A stretch of DNA of 49,371 bases, taken from assembly GCA_004154925.1 (NCBI GenBank), contig QJNS01000384.1, positions 1 through 49,371 on the forward strand. Direction: 5' to 3'. The translations under genes were made by a program, and so were the position numbers. Source of the stretch: Monosporascus cannonballus (taxonomy: Eukaryota; Ascomycota; Sordariomycetes; Xylariales). Shown here piece after piece: positions 44,930 to 49,371 of this stretch. Under the pieces are notes generated by a model, which did no database searches, had not been told where the DNA came from, and was given only the letters and a program-made list of their open reading frames with translations. The number at the start of each line of letters is the position of its first letter. Position 1 is the first letter of the stretch.

Positions 44930-47900
44930 GGTATAAAAGTAAAATATTTAAAGTTATAATCGACTTAAAAGCCGAAAGAAATTTTATTTTTCTTGTAATA
45001 GCAGAAAAATATTAAATTCCCTGGAAATATAAGTTAAAGTCCTATAAATTACGTATAATGGACGGAAGTTTATCTACGTACGAAAACAAAAAAATCTTTC
45101 GGGAAATTAAAAAACTCCCCGTGCAAATTCAAAGATACCAAAAACGGATTTCGCTGGATTTTGCCGATATTTCCGGATATAACATTATTTTTAGAATACC
45201 ATGATTCCGATTTAACAATCCGCATATTAACTGGAAATATCAAATATTTTTATAGGAAAATAAACCACCCGAAGAAAACGACCAGAAAATTTATTATATT
45301 ATCAAGGAAGTCCAGATTATAAATTAATCCTCCGTAGTATTATTTAAGTATCGACGGTTCAAAAAATTATTTAAGGATAAGGAAAATTATGAATTACCGC
45401 TATATAGTTAATAGGACCATAAAATATCTATTAAAAAAGGATATCATTCTAAATTATACAAAATTTACTACATGAACCCTGATAAATTAAAAGCCTTGTA
45501 GAAAAATATTTAACTTAAATTAAAAAAAGGATATATTTAATTTTTTGATTTTCCTACTGGATACCCCGTCCTTATAGTACCAAAAACTAAAGATAAAAAG
45601 TAAAAAATCGATAAAAACGGAAACTTAATTTTTAAAAAAATAATCGATTACCGATAATTAAACGATATTACAATTAAAAACGGATATCCCTTAACCCTTA
45701 TAAACACGCTAAAAAAGAACGCCAGCAAAACAAAATAATTTACCACACTTAATTTCCGAAACGGTTACTACCGTATCAAAATGGCCAAAAGAAAAAAATA
45801 GAAAACGGTATTTAGAATAATATATGGATTTTACGAATACAAAATAATACCTATAGGATTTATTAATACTCCCGCCAGTTTCTAACGCCTAATTATAATT
45901 ACGCTTAAAAAATTTCTAGATAAATTTATATTCGTTTATCTCGACGACATCCTTATTTATTCCGAAACTCTAAAAGAGCACAAAAAGCAAATTACCCAAA
46001 TATTCCAAATATAAAATAAAGCAAATATCCGAATTAACCTAGTTAAAAACGTATGGTACATACAGAAACTAAACTTTCTAGGATATACTTTTACCCCCGG
46101 CCGAATTCAAATTTAACGCTTTAAGATAGAAGTAATTAAGGATTAACCCATTTCCGGCAAGGCAACCGTTACGGATATCCGATAAATCCTAGGATTTACG
46201 GATTACGTACGCGGCCTAATTAAAGTATATGGAAATATAATTAGGCTATTAACGAAATTTACTACTAAGAAGTATGTAAGAAAAAAATTCGAACTCCCAG
46301 AAAAGGCAAAAAAAGCATTTTAGATTTTAAAAGATATAATTACCAGCGGACCCATAATAAGATTATCTAACGCCGACAAAAAAAACGCTTAAAAACGGAT
46401 GTTTTAAATTACGTACTAAATGCCGTCTTAAAACAACTAAAGGATAACAGCAAATAGTACCTAATAACATATTACTTAAAAGCATTCCGAAATATAGAAT
46501 TTAAAAACTTAATTTACGACAAGGAATTATTAATAATTATTAACGTTTTTAAAAAATAAAAACTTTTCCTTAGCAAAACGAAAAAACCCTTCGATATTTA
46601 CTTTAATTATAAAAACTTTACCCGATTGATAAAAGCACAGGAATTAAATAAACGATATAAAAAATGGATAATTTTTCTGTCCAAATTTAAGTTTAAAATT
46701 TATTATATTAAAAAAAAACATCCAGGCGGATATTTTTAGTTATAAAAACGATTATAATTCCAAAATTCACAAAAAACATATAAATGCTGTAGTATAACCA
46801 GGATAGCATTATACAATTATACGAAATTCTAAGGAAACCATCCCCCGAACTTTTAATACGGTTTCGGAATTCCTACGACGAAAAAGAACAAAAAAAAATT
46901 TAGCAGTTAAAAAGGTAACCAAAAGATTAATTATTGTACTATGGCAAGATTTATGTTCCTAAGGATTAACGGAAGCAATTCGTAAAGGAATTCCATAAAA
47001 ACCCGTTATACGGATATCAAAAAATTTTCAAAATTATTAGATAGCTATAAAAATAATACGACTTTCCCGAACTACGCCGTATAGTCAAAAAAGTTATTAA
47101 GGATTATAATATTTATAATAAAGCTAAGGCAGTACGTTATAAGCCTTACGAGCTATTATAACCCATTGATATTCCTAATAAGGTATGAAATATTATAACT
47201 TAGGACTTTATTATTAGCTTATTTTCATTAAAAAATCCAGTTACTGGAATTAAATACGACGGAATATAGGTAATAGTTGATAAACTTATTAAATATGGGT
47301 ATTTCTTATTTTTCAAAAGAAACGTAACGGTAAAATAATTAGCTTACGCCTTTATCAAATATTGCCTAAATAAGCATAGAATACCAAAAAAGATTATTTC
47401 CGACAAAGATACGTTATTTACTTTATAATTCGGCACCAATTTCTTTAAACAAATAAGTGCTAAGCTTAAGTTCTTAATAGCATATTATCCTTAAACGGAT
47501 GGACAAACCGAGAAATTAAACCAAACCTTGGAACAGTATTTTAGAAATTACGTTAATTATTAACAAAACAATTGGGTAAAGTTTTTATTACTGGCATAAA
47601 TCGTTTATAACATATTTATTAACGAAAATATGGGCGTATTTCTTTATATAGCTATATACGGATATAACGCAGAAACGGAACGACCTAAATAACTATTTAA
47701 CAAAGTACTAAAGATTATTACGATTGCTCTAAAAATAAAAACGCTAATAACAGAAATCAAAATAATTTAAATACGTTTTCAAAATAAATTACGATTTTTT
47801 CAGTAACGAATAACCCAATATTATAACAAGAAAAGAATTAAGAGATTAATTTTAACAAAAGGAAATAAAGTTTACTTATTACGCCAAAAACAAAACGTAA

Positions 47901-48235
47901 TTTCGAATATTTTATAAATCAAAACGAAAAAATCCAACGATAAATTCGATTTCAAGAAACTTGGCCTACTCAAGATCGATAAAATTATTTCTAAAACCAA
48001 TTACTAACTGTCGCTACTTAAGAACATGAAAATATACCCTGTTTTCCATATCTCTTTATTCGAACCAATATTTAAAAACGCCCCGTTAAAAACAGACCTA
48101 AAATTCGAAAAGAATCTTAATAAATACGAAATCGAACGAATATTGGAATTTAACATAATTAAAAACAAAATCCAGTACCTAGTTAAATAAAAAAGATATT
48201 CACATAAAAAAATATTTGGGAACTACTTAACCATT
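44930..48235 (+). pseudogene. Gypsy pol remnant (protease, RT, RNase H, integrase, chromodomain)
   Basis: Reverse transcriptase lies at about 45520-46110 with the catalytic motif YLDDILIYS (about 45937-45963) and upstream blocks PTGYPVLIVPKTK and GYYRIKMA. RNase H follows to about 46740. Integrase is at about 47040-47700, with IISDKDTLF and TDGQTEKLNQTLEQYF. The GPY-like region (KLGLLKID, VFHISLFEP) is at about 47930-48065. A chromodomain-like tail (EIERILEF, IQYLVK-KRYSHKK) is at about 48125-48215, with its core Trp codon replaced by a stop. Stops are frequent and fit RIP of Trp, Gln and Arg codons. Confidence 0.8.
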
Positions 48236-48955
48236 TAACGAATACGATGGACCTAGTTAAGACGTTTTACCGCCAGAATCCTGACCGACCGTCTTTAATA
48301 CAGCTAAGGTTGTAGGCGATAATGGTCCCCCGCTTAAATTTAACCTTACGGCGTTCCAATCAAAAAAATAAACGTTTTTGCGATGGCGTTTATCGTAGAA
48401 ACAAGCTGTATTTACTTTATTTCTATACGTCGTTATTTTTCCTCCAATTTTTCCTATTCCTTTAATTAATTTATTTCATAATTTTTTTTCAAAATAATAA
48501 AAGCTTTTTTTGCAAAACATTTTATTAAAAACGTAAGCGTTTTAATTAACCCAAAAGTTTTATTAAATTATTTTTCACTTTACGTTATTCCTTTTGCAAA
48601 CGTTCGCGCTTTTTCCTAATCTTTACCAGGGAGTTTATATCCAATACGTCATAAGTCGAACGTTAGCAACGGATATAATAACCATAACTTAGAATATTTA
48701 TTACGTAAAAACAATTACGCTCCCCGAAACGAACACAATTTAAACAGGCAACGATCTTAAAGCCAAATTTTTCGATAAAGTTCGTATAGTTATTACGCGT
48801 TTCGCGTTAATTTAGCTAAGGTTTTTTTTCTTTTTTTGAATACGGCCTGTTATGGTAAAAATTAGCTAAAACGCCTCCAAATTCTTTCCAACAAACCAAG
48901 GTGGCGACCTACGGTTTTTATCTTTGGGACAAAGATCCTTGGAAAAGGGGAATAG

Positions 48956-49371
48956 TGTTACAGGAATAAGGGTTCTTATTTTGAAAAAGCTAACCATTAA
49001 GGCCTAACGTAAAGCCACCACGGCTAAACTCCGGAGGAAGTTCTTGGCCCAAACGTGGTAATCTAGGTAATCTGGTGGATTAATTAAATCATATAGATCA
49101 CATAAATCCACGATATACTCACTTTAGGAATTGGGATATATAATAAATCGGTTTTTCATATAAATAGTACCTACTTAATTTTCGTTTTTTAGCTATTAAT
49201 CTAAGCTTTTAATTCAAAGGTAACTGTACCGTTCTCTAATTGGGAGGAGAGTCCTTAAATCTCTCTAACGAACAAACTACTGAATTATTCCTCGCCCTAT
49301 TGTTACCTGCAAATCAAGACCCCATTTCGGATACTGCTCATACCTCCAGGTGGATGTATGACAGGTTCGTT
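48956..49371 (+). repeat. 3' LTR of the gypsy element (cut by the window end)
   Basis: Starts TGTTACAGGAATAAGGGTTC and runs to the last base, 3 bp short of the 5' LTR's end. Its first half (interior side) is transitioned to A/T, whereas its last third keeps G/C (for example CAAGACCCCATTTCGGATAC). Confidence 0.88.

Larger units (their letters stand above)
42103..49371 (+). mobile_element. Ty3/gypsy chromovirus LTR retrotransposon, RIP-inactivated
   Basis: LTRs at 42103-42521 (419 bp, TGTTAC...GTTACA) and 48956-49371 (416 bp visible; the final ACA lies outside the window). The order gag, protease, RT, RNase H, integrase, chromodomain on the plus strand is Ty3/gypsy with a C-terminal chromodomain. 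A polypurine tract (GGAAAAGGGG, 48941-48950) precedes the 3' LTR. Stops throughout pol and loss of Cys and Trp codons show RIP inactivation. The target duplication cannot be checked because the right flank is outside the window. Confidence 0.88.

Noticed and set aside
31905..49371. Centromere call for the AT-rich island
   Set aside because: Composition and nested dead transposons would fit, but RIPed transposon islands occur elsewhere too; no CENP-A evidence can be had from sequence and the right limit is outside the window.
1..49371. CRISPR arrays, prophage or bacterial operons
   Set aside because: Introns, fungal gene families and RIPed LTR elements show this is nuclear fungal DNA; no regularly spaced repeats were seen.

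Overview
The window is nuclear DNA of a filamentous ascomycete (Pezizomycotina, probably Sordariomycetes). It has compact genes with short GT-AG introns (mostly 50-65 nt), GC-rich coding sequence, fungal-type genes, and a large AT-rich tract with the marks of repeat-induced point mutation (RIP) over transposons. Exon joins were worked out by hand from splice sites, phase and family conservation; in every model the summed exon length is a multiple of three.

Positions 1-31,900 are ordinary gene-bearing DNA. In order: a CorA-type divalent-cation transporter (786-4994), a secreted, probably GPI-anchored PEBP-like protein (6865-7747), a FAR-17a/AIG1-like membrane protein (8449-9412), a weak 2EXR/F-box-like gene or relic (9906-10942), a DUF7918-like gene broken by one in-frame TGA (13010-14065), checkpoint kinase Chk1 (minus, 14628-16477), an APC/C-type ubiquitin-conjugating enzyme E2 C (17539-18297), ribosomal protein eL31 (minus, 18965-19603), an RGS-domain membrane protein of the Rax1 type (20996-22256), COP9 signalosome subunit 7 (minus, 23763-24786), a Cu(I)-exporting P1B ATPase of the Ccc2/ATP7 type (26489-30118) and a single-pass membrane protein of unknown function (30870-31814). 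Chk1 and E2 C are head to head; three ACGCG (MBF-type) motifs exactly 10 bp apart lie between them. A 10-N gap at 19947 is flanked by two near-identical 81-bp copies that look like an assembly artefact.

From about 31,905 to the end the base composition falls abruptly to very AT-rich. This tract is a nest of dead transposons: an 840-bp inverted repeat (33871-34711), a complete Ty1/copia element with 163/165-bp LTRs and a perfect 5-bp target duplication (35207-40698), a pogo/Tigger-like DDE transposase remnant (about 40704-42102), and a Ty3/gypsy chromovirus with 419-bp LTRs (42103 to the window end, lacking only the last 3 bp of its 3' LTR). No intact element gene survives.

The most informative pattern is in the LTRs. 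In both retroelements the LTR part facing the element interior is heavily transitioned to A/T, while the outward-facing part is spared, so mutation load falls off outward from the element body. The remaining cytosines of the island are also enriched in CpG, the reverse of methylation-driven decay.
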